A stretch of DNA of 64,000 bases from Blastococcus fimeti (GCA_900102115.1 FNAW01000002.1:620001-684000); one strand, 5' to 3'; counted from the first letter of the stretch, positions 32,001 through 40,326 are shown. The notes: generated by a model not told the origin, from the sequence alone. Program-made: numbers and translations.

Positions 32001-34960
32001 CGTCCTGGTGGGGTCGCCGGCGCCGCCTGGTCGCCGTGCGCGACCGGCTCGCCCCGCACCTGCGGCCCGACGCCAAGGTCAAGCCCAAGGACGTCCCCGC
32101 GCTGGTCGAGAACCTGTGGCGGGTGCAGACGGCGGTGCAGCAGATCGCCGGCCGGGTCGCCGCGCTGCCGGGCATGACCGTGCCGGAGGGCTGGAACCCG
32201 TTCGTCGACCCGCAGCTGCTCGAGCGCCAGGTCGCCTGGCTGCGCCGGGCCGGGCAGGCCGTCGACGGGTCGTCGTCCTTCCACGTGCAGCTGCGCAAGC
32301 TGATCGTCGCCGGCATGCCGGTCGGCCCGGAGGCCGCCGGGGCGGTCGCCCGGCTGCACGACTCGGTCACCACCCTGCTGCTGGTCGGCGGCACGAGCGC
32401 CGACCAGCTCGCCACCTGGACCGGCGACGACGGTTTCACCCTCCGCTGGTCGATGACCCGCCCCGAGCGCGGCACCGACGGCTCGGTGCTCATGTCGCTG
32501 CGCCGGTGGGTCACCTTCCTCGACACCCTCGAGCCGCTGCGCTACGCCGGGCTGTTCGACGCGCGGCGGCTGCTGGTCACCGGCGCGATCCCCGCCGACG
32601 ACGCCGTCCGGGCGCTGGACCGCGGCCTGGCGATGGCCTCGGTGACCGAGCGGCTGGACGCCACCGGCCTGGACATGTTCGACGAGGGGCTGCACGGCAC
32701 GGCGATCGAGCGGTTCACCGCCGCCTCGCGCGCCGTCCGCGAGCACCTGACCGCATCCCTGCCCGCCTCGGTGCTCGCCTCCCGCCCCTTCGACGCCGCC
32801 TCGGGCGCCGGCCAGGTCGGCGCGCTGCAGCGCGAGCTGGCCAAGCAGCGCCGCGGGCTCGGCGTCCGCCAGCTGCTCGCGCAGTACGGCGAGCTGATCA
32901 CCTCGGTCATGCCGTGCGTGCTGGTGTCGCCGGACTCGGTGGCCCGGTTCTTCCCGGCCGCCGCGGCCCAGTTCGACCTGGTCGTGTTCGACGAGGCCTC
33001 GCAGATCCGGGTCGCCGACGCGGTCGGTGCGCTGGGCCGCGCGAAGGCCGCCGTCGTCGTCGGTGACTCCAAGCAGATGCCGCCGACGTCCTTCCTCGAG
33101 CCGACCGCCTCGGTGTCCGACGACGTCGTCGAGGTCGAGACGGCCGTCGAGGACGAGGAGTCGATCCTCAGCGAGTGCGTGCAGGCGCGGGTGCCGCGGC
33201 ACTGGCTGTCGTGGCACTACCGCAGCCAGGACGAGTCGCTCATCGCGTTCTCGAACGCCCAGTACTACGAGAACCGGCTGTCGTCGTTCCCGGCGCCGAC
33301 GCACGGCCGGGCGTCCTCCGAGCCGGACGGTCGCGGCGTCTCGCTGGTGCGGGTGCCGGGCACGTTCCACCGGTCCGGTGCCGGGCGGCTGCTGCGCACC
33401 AACCCGATCGAGGCCAAGGCGATCGTTGCGGAGATCCGCCGCCGGTTCGACGCGGTGCCCAAGTGGGACGGCGTCGACGCGGTGCCCTCGATCGGCGTGG
33501 TCACCTTCAACGCCCAGCAGCGCTCCTACATCGAGTCGCTGCTGCGCGACGCCGACGACGAGCGGCTGGCGGCGGCCCTGGACCGCACCGACGGCGAGGG
33601 CCTGTTCGTCAAGAACCTGGAGAACGTGCAGGGCGACGAGCGCGACGTCGTCTTCTTCTCCACCGGCTTCTCCCCCACCGCCGACGGCACGCTGCCGCTG
33701 AACTTCGGCCCGCTGAACCGCAGCGGTGGCGAGCGCCGGCTGAACGTGGCGATCACCCGCGCCCGGCGTCAGGTCGTCGTCTTCTCGTCCTTCGACCCGG
33801 AGCAGCTGCGGGCCGAGGAGACGAGCTCGGTGGGCATCAAGCACCTGCGCGCCTACCTGGACATGGCCGAGCGGGGCACCGACGTGCTGCCGCGCTCGCC
33901 GCGGTCGGTCGCCGTCGTGGACCGGCACCGCGAGGAGATCGCTTCGGCCCTGCGCGACCGTGGCCTGGTCGTGCGGACCGACGTCGGGCTCTCGGAGTTC
34001 CGTGTCGACCTGTCGATCTCCCGACCTGTCGACCCGGAGACTCCGGTGGCCGCGGTGCTGCTGGACAGCCCCGCGTGGGCACGCCGGGGCACGGTCGGCG
34101 ACCGCGACGGTCTCCCGGTCGAGGTGCTCGGCGGGCTGCTCCGCTGGCCGGTGGTCGAGCGCGTGTGGCTGCCCTCGTGGCTGCGCGAGCCCTCCGCCGT
34201 GGTCGACCGGCTGGTCGAGGCCGTGGACGCGGCGCCCTCCGCCCCGGCGCTGCCCGCCCCCATCCCGCTGCCGACGGCGGCGCTCGAGTCGTTCAAGGGC
34301 GTGGCCGCGCTGCGCTCGTCGGTGACCGCCTCGGTCGCGGTGCCCATGACGTCGCCGGCGAAGCCCACCACCAAGCCCGCCGCCGCGCGCAAGCCGGCCG
34401 GGCCCGTGGTGATGGAGGGCGAGACCGCCTTCGTACCGTGGATCCCGAAGGTCGCCGGCGAGAAGTCGGTGCTCGACGAGCTGCCGGCGTCCAAGGCGGC
34501 GCGGGCCGTGCGCCGCGTGCTGGCCGCGGGCATCAAGGCCGAGGGGCCGATCCACGTCGACCGGCTGGCCAAGCTCACCGTCGGTGCGTTCGGGCTGAAC
34601 CGGGCCACCGAGTCGCGGAAGTCGACGCTGCTCTCGCTGCTGCCGCCGTCCGCGGTCCAGGGCGAGCACCTCTGGCCCGAGGGCGTGACGCCGGAGAGCT
34701 ACGAGGGCTTCCGCCGCCAGGTGTCGAGCACCGACCGGCCGATCGACCAGGTGGCTCCCGAGGAGATCGGCAACGCCATGGCTGCGCTCTGCCGGGCGTC
34801 TGCCGGGATGCGCCGCGACGAACTGCTCACCCAGACGGCCGCGGTGTTCGGGCACAAGCGCCGCTCGGCGGCCGTGTCCGCGGTGCTCGAGAAGGCGCTC
34901 GCCGCGGCGATCGACCGCGGCCGGGTCACCGAGCAGCCGAACGGCCTGCTGACCCCCTGA
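29051..34960 (+). CDS. Giant DUF4011 / SF1 helicase / nuclease-like / DUF3320 protein (1969 aa)
   Basis: Layout from the N-terminus: beta-rich region (1-200); transglutaminase-like segment (about 239-275, TVVLLAAALEQAGIRPLL and GHAFLGYWREE) whose catalytic Cys position is not Cys; DUF4011 (about 390-640, WKNALLDLSLRNRLINYTER); SF1 helicase with Walker A EGPPGTGKSQT near 693, motif II VVFDEASQI near 1310, VVVGDSKQMPPTSF, SWHYRSQDE near 1389, NVQGDERDVVFF near 1528 and VAITRARRQ near 1566; an MTES_1575/Vsr-like endonuclease region (about 1620-1715, FRVDLSI); and DUF3320 (about 1813-1865). COG1112 helicases with nuclease domains occur in antiviral systems such as Mokosh; a nucleic-acid surveillance or defence role is inference. 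It has its own upstream region and no tight partner except RtcB 160 bases downstream. Confidence 0.9.
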   Translation: MESTAEFDLRDAVAPRTVAVSIEITSTPVLSYALAHNGIPVIPRLALTSESTVRGATVRLSVRDAEGPIARPVELLADLDAGRSTVLTDVGLVMDPAAMLQVEEQRPGVIDVEVWVDDDAEGGPVLAGEASRSVQVLAANQWLASPLPLALEMLAAHVMPNHPAVTALVAEATDHLESSTGSGALVGYAATAERVDEVVAAIAETLRGRGLRYSEPPATWSDVGQQVRTPGDVLTWKVGTPLDTVVLLAAALEQAGIRPLLWLAEGHAFLGYWREERSAESAATTDATGLVNLVDLGLIRLVETTLLTGMGEPGADLHRPAYDGWLTGELDRIVGVTDVHRARRDGIVPLPARARDEAGVLQIVEYRAAVHSAPAPPEGTTASAPRPEAPARVQQWKNALLDLSLRNRLINYTERTGLALTVPDVALPVLERFVHDGTPITLLPGDKLAAVQTERGLGGAADLPPTQLADLLVERREVHADVTSGGYLPRLRNLAYRAKTVQEETGANNLYLTLGSLVWELDGRPLRSPLVLIPVTLTPLSRTGSYRLALDESGSTAPNYCLLEKLRQLHGLSIPTLTETADGTMDVEASLEAMRVALVGHGLPYRVEATADLAVLQFAKYRLWKDLDEHWADFAENPLVAHLVHEPNEPFADPALDTGAYADLDDLAARLPVAADSSQLRAIAEASAGRTFVLEGPPGTGKSQTITNLLTRAVAEGKRVLFVAEKRAALDVVARRLDAVGMGMFALDLHDKGSRASMVRAQIRLALEHAVSVDEQGLAADSENLRSARRLLARYADRLHTENAAGLSLYTARTAELTAGTHVEPLPIPLPFVANAPAEVLTQVRRALALLPEIADLTRPSLRHPWAFVDSPAIDLPAAQAAATEVDAAVREVALLPELTQVLRHARTPEDFAALGHLLGGPAVGLDVLDETFSGRWTTATGAVLGEVAAFLAFRHPGMDLVAPEALGLPLAEIYVAAQTAAASSWWGRRRRLVAVRDRLAPHLRPDAKVKPKDVPALVENLWRVQTAVQQIAGRVAALPGMTVPEGWNPFVDPQLLERQVAWLRRAGQAVDGSSSFHVQLRKLIVAGMPVGPEAAGAVARLHDSVTTLLLVGGTSADQLATWTGDDGFTLRWSMTRPERGTDGSVLMSLRRWVTFLDTLEPLRYAGLFDARRLLVTGAIPADDAVRALDRGLAMASVTERLDATGLDMFDEGLHGTAIERFTAASRAVREHLTASLPASVLASRPFDAASGAGQVGALQRELAKQRRGLGVRQLLAQYGELITSVMPCVLVSPDSVARFFPAAAAQFDLVVFDEASQIRVADAVGALGRAKAAVVVGDSKQMPPTSFLEPTASVSDDVVEVETAVEDEESILSECVQARVPRHWLSWHYRSQDESLIAFSNAQYYENRLSSFPAPTHGRASSEPDGRGVSLVRVPGTFHRSGAGRLLRTNPIEAKAIVAEIRRRFDAVPKWDGVDAVPSIGVVTFNAQQRSYIESLLRDADDERLAAALDRTDGEGLFVKNLENVQGDERDVVFFSTGFSPTADGTLPLNFGPLNRSGGERRLNVAITRARRQVVVFSSFDPEQLRAEETSSVGIKHLRAYLDMAERGTDVLPRSPRSVAVVDRHREEIASALRDRGLVVRTDVGLSEFRVDLSISRPVDPETPVAAVLLDSPAWARRGTVGDRDGLPVEVLGGLLRWPVVERVWLPSWLREPSAVVDRLVEAVDAAPSAPALPAPIPLPTAALESFKGVAALRSSVTASVAVPMTSPAKPTTKPAAARKPAGPVVMEGETAFVPWIPKVAGEKSVLDELPASKAARAVRRVLAAGIKAEGPIHVDRLAKLTVGAFGLNRATESRKSTLLSLLPPSAVQGEHLWPEGVTPESYEGFRRQVSSTDRPIDQVAPEEIGNAMAALCRASAGMRRDELLTQTAAVFGHKRRSAAVSAVLEKALAAAIDRGRVTEQPNGLLTP

Positions 34961-34967
34961 CCCTCTC

Positions 34968-35014
34968 TCTGCTTTTCCGCGGAGAAGCAGACCGCTTTTC
35001 CGCGGAGGAGCAGA
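34968..35014. repeat. Two near-identical palindromic units between helicase and RtcB genes
   Basis: Unit 1 (34968-34991) is TCTGCTT-TTCCGCGGAG-AAGCAGA, a 24-base near-perfect palindrome. Unit 2 (34994-35014) repeats GCTTTTCCGCGGAGGAGCAGA. They start 8 bases past the helicase stop. Each can form a hairpin, so the pair may terminate the long transcript, but the direct repetition is unusual for a plain terminator and could also bind a dimeric protein. Confidence 0.6.
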
Positions 35015-35119
35015 GGTCGTCCGCTCCCGGCTAATAGGGCTGCGCGGTTCCGGATGCACGTGTTGACTGCACCGGCTGCGCAGCACCCCTGACCGCACTC
35101 GGAGCGAATCGAAAGGACG

Positions 35120-36283
35120 ATGGAGAAGATCAACGCACGCCTGCTCAACTGGGCGTCGATCCTGGAGGACAACACCCGGGAACAGGCAGAGCGCACCGCG
35201 CAGATGCCGTTCATCCACCCGCACCTGGCCCTGATGCCCGACGCCCACCTGGGCATGGGCGCGACCGTCGGCTCGGTCATCCCGACCGACGGCGCGATCA
35301 TCCCGGCCGCGGTGGGTGTCGACATCGGCTGCGGCATGATCGCCGTCCGCACCCAGTTCACGTCCGACGACGTCGCCGGACGCCCGCTGGACGTGCTGCA
35401 CCAGCAGATCTCGCGCTCGGTCCCGCTGTCGGCGGGTGGCCGGAACCAGAAGATCCGGGCCAGCGCCGAGCCGCGGATCGCCGAGCTGCGCGAGACGCCC
35501 GGGGCCGGACAGGCCGACGCCGAGGCGCGGCAGTGGCCGCAGCAGCTGGGCACGCTCGGAAGCGGGAACCACTTCATCGAGGTCTCGCTCGACGAGACCG
35601 ACCGGGTGTGGCTGTTCCTGCACTCCGGGTCCAGAGGTGTGGGCAACCGGCTCGCGCAGAAGCACATCAAGGTGGCGCGGGAGCAGTGCGAGCGTCGGCA
35701 CATCCAGCTGCCCGACCGCGATCTGGCCTACCTCGTGGAGGGTGAGCCGGAGTTCGACCGGTACATCGAGGCGCTGCGCTGGGCGCAGCGGTTCGCCTAC
35801 CTCAACCGCGAGGAGATGATGGACCGCTGCGTCGACCAGCTGGGCCGGTTCCTCGGCACCGAGGTCGAGCGCACCGAGACCGTGAACTGCCATCACAACT
35901 ACACCGAGCGCGAGACCCACTTCGGGCGCGAGGTGTGGCTGTCCCGGAAGGGCGCGATCTCGGCGCGGGAGGGCCAGCTCGGCCTGATCCCCGGCTCGAT
36001 GGGGGCAGCGTCGTACGTCGTCGTCGGGAAGGGCAACGTGCCCTCGCTGATGTCGTCACCGCACGGCGCCGGCCGCAACTTCTCGCGGTCAGCAGCCCGG
36101 AAGCGGTTCACGCGGAAGGACCTCGACCAGCGGATGACCGGCATCGCCTGGGGGCACTCGGACGCGTTCCTCGACGAGCACCCCGACGCGTACAAGCCGA
36201 TCGACCAGGTCATGGCCGACGCCGCCGACCTGGTCGAGGTACGGCACACGCTGCGTCAGATCGTCAACGTCAAGGGCGACTGA
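35120..36283 (+). CDS. rtcB: RtcB RNA ligase
   Basis: 387 residues from ATG 35120 after an AAAGGA site. All RtcB landmarks are present: MPDAHLGMGATVG, VGVDIGCGM with the metal-binding Asp and Cys, LGTLGSGNHFIEV, LHSGSRGVGN, HHNY, and SSPHGAGRNFSR, which holds the histidine that receives GMP. RtcB joins 2',3'-cyclic phosphate or 3'-phosphate RNA ends to 5'-OH ends. It is shorter than the archaeal enzyme, as usual in bacteria. It follows the giant helicase by 160 bases without its regulatory partner RtcR. RNA repair after nuclease or toxin damage is the known general role. A perfect hairpin ends the gene. Confidence 0.95.
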   Translation: MEKINARLLNWASILEDNTREQAERTAQMPFIHPHLALMPDAHLGMGATVGSVIPTDGAIIPAAVGVDIGCGMIAVRTQFTSDDVAGRPLDVLHQQISRSVPLSAGGRNQKIRASAEPRIAELRETPGAGQADAEARQWPQQLGTLGSGNHFIEVSLDETDRVWLFLHSGSRGVGNRLAQKHIKVAREQCERRHIQLPDRDLAYLVEGEPEFDRYIEALRWAQRFAYLNREEMMDRCVDQLGRFLGTEVERTETVNCHHNYTERETHFGREVWLSRKGAISAREGQLGLIPGSMGAASYVVVGKGNVPSLMSSPHGAGRNFSRSAARKRFTRKDLDQRMTGIAWGHSDAFLDEHPDAYKPIDQVMADAADLVEVRHTLRQIVNVKGD

Positions 36284-36285
36284 CA

Positions 36286-36320
36286 CCGGGTCGGCGTTCC
36301 CGCCGGGGGCGCCGACCCGG
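36286..36320. terminator. Bidirectional terminator, 11-bp perfect stem
   Basis: CCGGGTCGGCG, 13-base loop, CGCCGACCCGG, filling the whole gap between the convergent rtcB stop (36283) and the MDMPI stop (36321). Serves both strands. Confidence 0.75.
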
Positions 36321-36947
36321 TCAGCCCAGCCGGCTCCGCAGCGTCGGTACGCCGTCCCCGGTGAGGTGGTCGAGGGCGGTCGTGCGGCCGGTCACGGCCA
36401 GGAGGAGTGCCTCGGCGGGGCCGCGCACGACCGGGCCGCTGCCGTGCGCCCAGTCGATGTCGTCGGCCTCGAAGCGCAGCCCGTCCAGCGCCCCTTTCGG
36501 GACGACGCCGCGACTCGATGCGTCGGTCACGTAGTCCAGGGACGAGCGCAGGCGCTGCTCGGGGATGACGCGTGCCAGGCCCAGCGGCCACCGGATGTCG
36601 AGGCCGTGCACGAGGACGTCGGTGAGCGGCGCCTCGGGTCCGGCCCCTGGCGGGGTGAACGTCGAATCCGCCGAGCGGTGCAGCACCTCGAGGAGCTCAC
36701 CGAAGGGCCGGCGCGCCCGCTCGCGGGTCAGCCGGACGTTCGCCCGATCGAAGTTCCCCCGGCTCACCAGCATGGCCAGCACGAACGTCGGGATGCCCAC
36801 CTCCAGGGGGACGACGAGGTGCGCGACCACGTCGTGCACCCGCCACTCGCTGCACAGGCTCTGCGTCGCCTGCTGCTCGGCCGTCAGTCCGGACAGCAGA
36901 TCGGCCAGGCCGCGCCGCTCGTCGGCGATCTCCGCGAAGATGTCCAC
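36321..36947 (-). CDS. Maleylpyruvate isomerase family mycothiol-dependent protein
   Basis: 208 residues from GTG 36947. The SEWRVHDVVAHLVVPLEVG block carries the first metal-binding His and APLTDVLVHGLDIRWPLGLA the second, as in TIGR03083 DinB/MDMPI proteins. It is a paralogue in fold of the 27776 gene but clearly not a recent duplicate. It is probably a mycothiol-dependent transferase with unknown electrophilic substrate. Divergent from the DUF2332 gene, with 66 bases between the two starts. Confidence 0.82.
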   Translation of the reverse strand: MDIFAEIADERRGLADLLSGLTAEQQATQSLCSEWRVHDVVAHLVVPLEVGIPTFVLAMLVSRGNFDRANVRLTRERARRPFGELLEVLHRSADSTFTPPGAGPEAPLTDVLVHGLDIRWPLGLARVIPEQRLRSSLDYVTDASSRGVVPKGALDGLRFEADDIDWAHGSGPVVRGPAEALLLAVTGRTTALDHLTGDGVPTLRSRLG

Positions 36948-37013
36948 GCAGGCACCTTGGCAGGAGAGCCGCCGGCGGCGCAGCACGTCGCCGCGTGCGA
37001 CAGGATCCCCGGC

Positions 37014-38027
37014 ATGCCGCCGACCGTCGCCGAGATCCTCCGGGAGCACGCCGAGCACGAGGCCGAACGCACCTCCCCGCTCATGCAGGGCCTGCTGCTG
37101 GGCGCCGCCGAGGACTGGGACGCCGGGGGCATCAGCTCCGTGGTGCTGGAGCCGTACGCCGACGACCCTCCGGGCTCGGCGCTGCCGCTGCGGTTCGCCG
37201 CCGCGCTGCACCGTCTGGTGCTCACCGGCCAGGCGCCCGAACTCGCCGCGCACTACCCCACCGTCGGCGGCACCGACGCACCCGATCTCGCCTGGGCACC
37301 CGCCCGTCGCGTCCTGGAGCAGGAGACCGCCCGGGTGCGGGAGCTCACAGGGCTGCCGTGCCAGACCAACGAGGTCGGCCGCACGGTTCCGCTCCTCGTC
37401 GGCCTCGCGGAGGTCGTGCGCCGGACCGGCGGACCTGTACGGCTGCTGGAGATCGGCGCATCCGCCGGGCTGGGTCTGCTCTTCGACCGGTTCCGCTTCG
37501 GCGAGGCCTGGGGGCCCCGGGACTCCCCGTGCCGTCTGCCCGCTCCCGGCTTCGTAACGGACATCCCCGACCTGCGGATCACCGAGCGAGCCGGCTGCGA
37601 CCTGGCGCCGCTGGACCCGGCGGATGCCGAGGCACGGCTGCGGCTGTCCTCGAGCATCTGGGGTGACCAGGTCGACCGGTTCCGCCGGCTGCGCGGGGCG
37701 CTCGAGGTGGCCGCCTCTCTCCACGTACCGGTCGAGCGGGCCGGCGCCGCCGAATGGCTCGCCCGGCAGCTGGCGGTCCACCCCGAGGGGCAGGCGGCGG
37801 TGACCGTGGTCTGGCACAGCATCGTCCGGGCCTACGTCGACGCGGACGAGTGGCAGCAGGTGGAGGAGCTCACCGCCCGCCCGGACGTCTGGCGGCTGTC
37901 CTACGAACCCGATCCGGGCGCCAACCCCCGCGGCGTCCCCCTGCGCCTGCACCGGCCCGGCACCGACCCCGCAGGGGACGTCCTCGCCTACGGCACCGGC
38001 CACGGGCCGCCGCTGTCCGCCCCCTGA
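37014..38027 (+). CDS. DUF2332 family protein
   Basis: 337 residues from ATG 37014. Features typical of DUF2332: SPLMQGLLLGAAEDWDAGG near residue 23, FAAALHRLVLTGQAPELA, QTNEVGRTVPLLVGL and LLEIGASAGLGLLFDRF, the last resembling a SAM-binding glycine motif although no methyltransferase activity is established. VVWHSIVRAYVD is a conserved late block. Function unknown. Its end is followed by the control region of operon A. Confidence 0.88.
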   Translation: MPPTVAEILREHAEHEAERTSPLMQGLLLGAAEDWDAGGISSVVLEPYADDPPGSALPLRFAAALHRLVLTGQAPELAAHYPTVGGTDAPDLAWAPARRVLEQETARVRELTGLPCQTNEVGRTVPLLVGLAEVVRRTGGPVRLLEIGASAGLGLLFDRFRFGEAWGPRDSPCRLPAPGFVTDIPDLRITERAGCDLAPLDPADAEARLRLSSSIWGDQVDRFRRLRGALEVAASLHVPVERAGAAEWLARQLAVHPEGQAAVTVVWHSIVRAYVDADEWQQVEELTARPDVWRLSYEPDPGANPRGVPLRLHRPGTDPAGDVLAYGTGHGPPLSAP

Positions 38028-38203
38028 GCACCCCTCGCCATCGGCGAACGGCCCGCCCACCTACCCGGACCGGTCACGACCTGAAGGGCCGGTGCGGGCC
38101 CGGACAGGCCCCGTCGGATCGACGGGTACCGGCACTGAACGCACCCGTTTTCGCAGGTCAACATGGCCGTAATCCAGGAAATCAGATCTTTACGTGGTCC
38201 CCA

Positions 38204-38233
38204 TTGACGGGTGAGCGCGATCACGCATACGTT
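38204..38233 (+). promoter_or_regulatory. Probable promoter of operon A
   Basis: TTGACG (38204-38209), 18-base spacer, TACGTT (38228-38233), fitting the actinobacterial TTGACR / TANNNT pattern, in a locally less GC-rich 130-base stretch. The -10 overlaps the inverted repeat at 38230-38248. The first codon of operon A is about 55 bases further on. Confidence 0.5.
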
Positions 38234-38248
38234 CCACAGAAGCGAACG
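38230..38248. promoter_or_regulatory. Operator site 1 (shared 19-bp inverted repeat)
   Basis: CGTTCCAC-AGA-AGCGAACG: 8-base half-sites around a 3-base centre. The same element occurs at 51498-51516 and 51636-51654 before operon B. Overlaps the -10 box, so binding should repress. The IclR protein encoded at 44579 is the natural candidate. Confidence 0.6.
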
Positions 38249-38292
38249 CCGTACGGCTAGGCGGAACACCTTGTGGAAACGGAGGATGGCGG

Positions 38293-40326
38293 ATGACCGA
38301 CCCGATGCTGGCGCCCGGCGGTCTCCTGTCGCCCTGCACGCTCGGGCCGCTGTCCCTCCGCAACCGGGTCTTCGTCCCCGGCCACACCACCAACTTCGGC
38401 CGCCAGAACCGGCCGACCGAGCGCACCGCCGCCTACCACGCGGAGCGGGCGCGGGGCGGCGTCGGGCTGATCATCACCGAGGCCGTGCGGGTGCACCCCA
38501 CCAGCGCCGGCCGCTCGATCAGCCTCGGGTCCTTCGACGACGAGTCGATCCCCGCCTACGCCGCCGTCACCGAGGCCGTGCACGCCGAGGGCGCCGCGAT
38601 CATCGCGCAGATCATGCACGCGGGTCGCCAGGCCAACGGCGACGCGACCCGCACCGCCGCCTGGTCGTCCTCGGCCCTGCCCTGGAACGCCGGCTCCCAC
38701 ATCCCGCACGCCATGGGCCGCGACGACATCGCCACGATCGTCGCCGCCTTCGGCGACGCCGCCCGCCGCATGCGCACCGCCGGCTTCGACGGCCTGGAGG
38801 TGCACGCCGGCCACGGCCACCTGCTCCAGCAGTTCCTCTCGCCGGTCACCAACACCCGGACCGACGGCTACGGCGGCGACCTCGACGGCCGGCTGCGGCT
38901 CACCCGCGAGGTGCTCGCCTCGGTCCAGGCCGCCGTGCCCGGCATGCCGGTCGGCCTGCGGGTCAGCGCCGACGAGTTCCTCCCCGGCGGGCTCACCCCG
39001 GACGCGGTCATCGAGATCACCGGCCTGCTGGCCGCCGAGTTCCCGCTGCTCTACGTGCACGTCAGCCACTCCGCCTACCACGGGTCCTGGTCGCTGAGCA
39101 CCCAGATGGCCGACATGAGCTTCGGCCACGCCCCCTTCCGGCACCACGCCGCGATGTTCAAGAAGGCCCTGCCGGACCTGCCCGTCCTCGCCGTCTGCCG
39201 GCTGGACTCGCTGCCCGAGGCCGCCGAGCTCGTCGACGCCGGTGAGGCCGACCTGGCGGGTCTCGCCCGCCCGCACATCACCGACCCGCACCTGGTGCGC
39301 AAGGCGATGGAGGGCAGAGCGCACGAGACCCGCCACTGCCTGGCCTGCAACCAGGCCTGCATCGGCCGCGTCGAGCAGAGCCTGCCGATCTCCTGCGTGG
39401 TCAACCCGGAGGTCGGCGTGGAGCGCGAGTGGGCCGGCGCCTGGGCGGCCGCCGCGGCCACCCCCGCCCGCCGGGTGCTCGTCGTCGGCGGGGGGCCGGC
39501 CGGCCTCGAGGCCGCGCTGTCGGCCTCCCGCGCCGGGCACGACGTGACGCTCGCCGAGCGTTCTGCCGAGCTGGGTGGCGCCGTCGCCGTCGCCGCCCGG
39601 GTTCCCGGCCGCGAGCGGCTCGGCCTGCTCACCACCGAGCTGATCCGCGACGTCCGTGCCGCCGGCATCGACGTGCGCACGCTGGTCGAGGTCGACGCCG
39701 ATGCCGTGCTCGAGGGCGGCTGGGACGACGTCGTGGTCGCCACCGGCGCGCACCCGTCGCACCGCACGCTCGGTGACGGCGTCCCGGTCGTCGACCAGGT
39801 CCGCGTCGTCGACCGGATCGGCCCCGGTGCCGCCGACCCCGCGCAGGGCACCGTCGTCGTCCTCGACGACGAGGGCGGCTGGACCGCGGCCTCGATCGCG
39901 GAGGCGCTCGCCCGCCAGGGCTGCCGGGTGCACCTGGTCTCCCCCACCGCGTCGCTGGCCGCCCGCATCACCACCTACTCCAAGCTCGCCCTGGTGCCGC
40001 GGCTGCGCGAGCTCGGAGTGCGTGCCCACCTGATGCGCACGGCGGCCGTCACCGGCCCGGGGCGGGTCACGCTGACCGACACGCTCAGCGGCGACACCAC
40101 CGAGCTCGAGGACGTGGCGCTGGTCGTCGACGTGGGCCTGCCGGCCGCCGCCGACGAGCTGTACCGCGCCCTCGACGACGTCGACGGAGGGCCCCGCGTC
40201 CATCTGGTCGGGGACGCCAACGCACCGCGCACCGCCACCGAGGCGGTCTACGAGGGCCGGATCGCCGGCGCCTTCCTGGGCCGCGAGGAGACGCCGGAAG
40301 CCCGCCTGGTCCGGCTGACGTACTGA
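38293..40326 (+). CDS. FMN/FAD/4Fe-4S flavin oxidoreductase (2,4-dienoyl-CoA reductase / demethylase family)
   Basis: 677 residues from ATG 38293. An old-yellow-enzyme TIM barrel (1-340) is followed by a C349-x2-C352-x3-C356-x11-C368 iron-sulfur motif and a Rossmann domain from about 394 (RRVLVVGGGPAGLEAAL), the three-cofactor layout of dienoyl-CoA reductase and trimethylamine dehydrogenase. The active-site segment reads EVHAGHGHLLQQFLSP: the Tyr proton donor of enoate reductases is His, as I recall for N-methylproline/stachydrine-type demethylases. It may therefore oxidise a C-N bond or demethylate instead of reducing an enoate. First gene of operon A, directly behind the operator. Confidence 0.88.
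   Translation: MTDPMLAPGGLLSPCTLGPLSLRNRVFVPGHTTNFGRQNRPTERTAAYHAERARGGVGLIITEAVRVHPTSAGRSISLGSFDDESIPAYAAVTEAVHAEGAAIIAQIMHAGRQANGDATRTAAWSSSALPWNAGSHIPHAMGRDDIATIVAAFGDAARRMRTAGFDGLEVHAGHGHLLQQFLSPVTNTRTDGYGGDLDGRLRLTREVLASVQAAVPGMPVGLRVSADEFLPGGLTPDAVIEITGLLAAEFPLLYVHVSHSAYHGSWSLSTQMADMSFGHAPFRHHAAMFKKALPDLPVLAVCRLDSLPEAAELVDAGEADLAGLARPHITDPHLVRKAMEGRAHETRHCLACNQACIGRVEQSLPISCVVNPEVGVEREWAGAWAAAAATPARRVLVVGGGPAGLEAALSASRAGHDVTLAERSAELGGAVAVAARVPGRERLGLLTTELIRDVRAAGIDVRTLVEVDADAVLEGGWDDVVVATGAHPSHRTLGDGVPVVDQVRVVDRIGPGAADPAQGTVVVLDDEGGWTAASIAEALARQGCRVHLVSPTASLAARITTYSKLALVPRLRELGVRAHLMRTAAVTGPGRVTLTDTLSGDTTELEDVALVVDVGLPAAADELYRALDDVDGGPRVHLVGDANAPRTATEAVYEGRIAGAFLGREETPEARLVRLTY

Noticed and set aside
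29392..33066. A 1224-codon plus-strand frame inside the helicase gene
   Set aside because: Arg/Pro/Ala-rich translation with no domain, fully within the better helicase frame.
34968..35014. Possible CRISPR-like repeats
   Set aside because: Only two units with a 2-base gap and no spacers or cas genes.
30632..35920. A 1762-codon open frame on the minus strand
   Set aside because: It is antisense to the helicase and rtcB, with low-complexity Arg/Gly/His-rich translation and no domain; a high-GC shadow frame.
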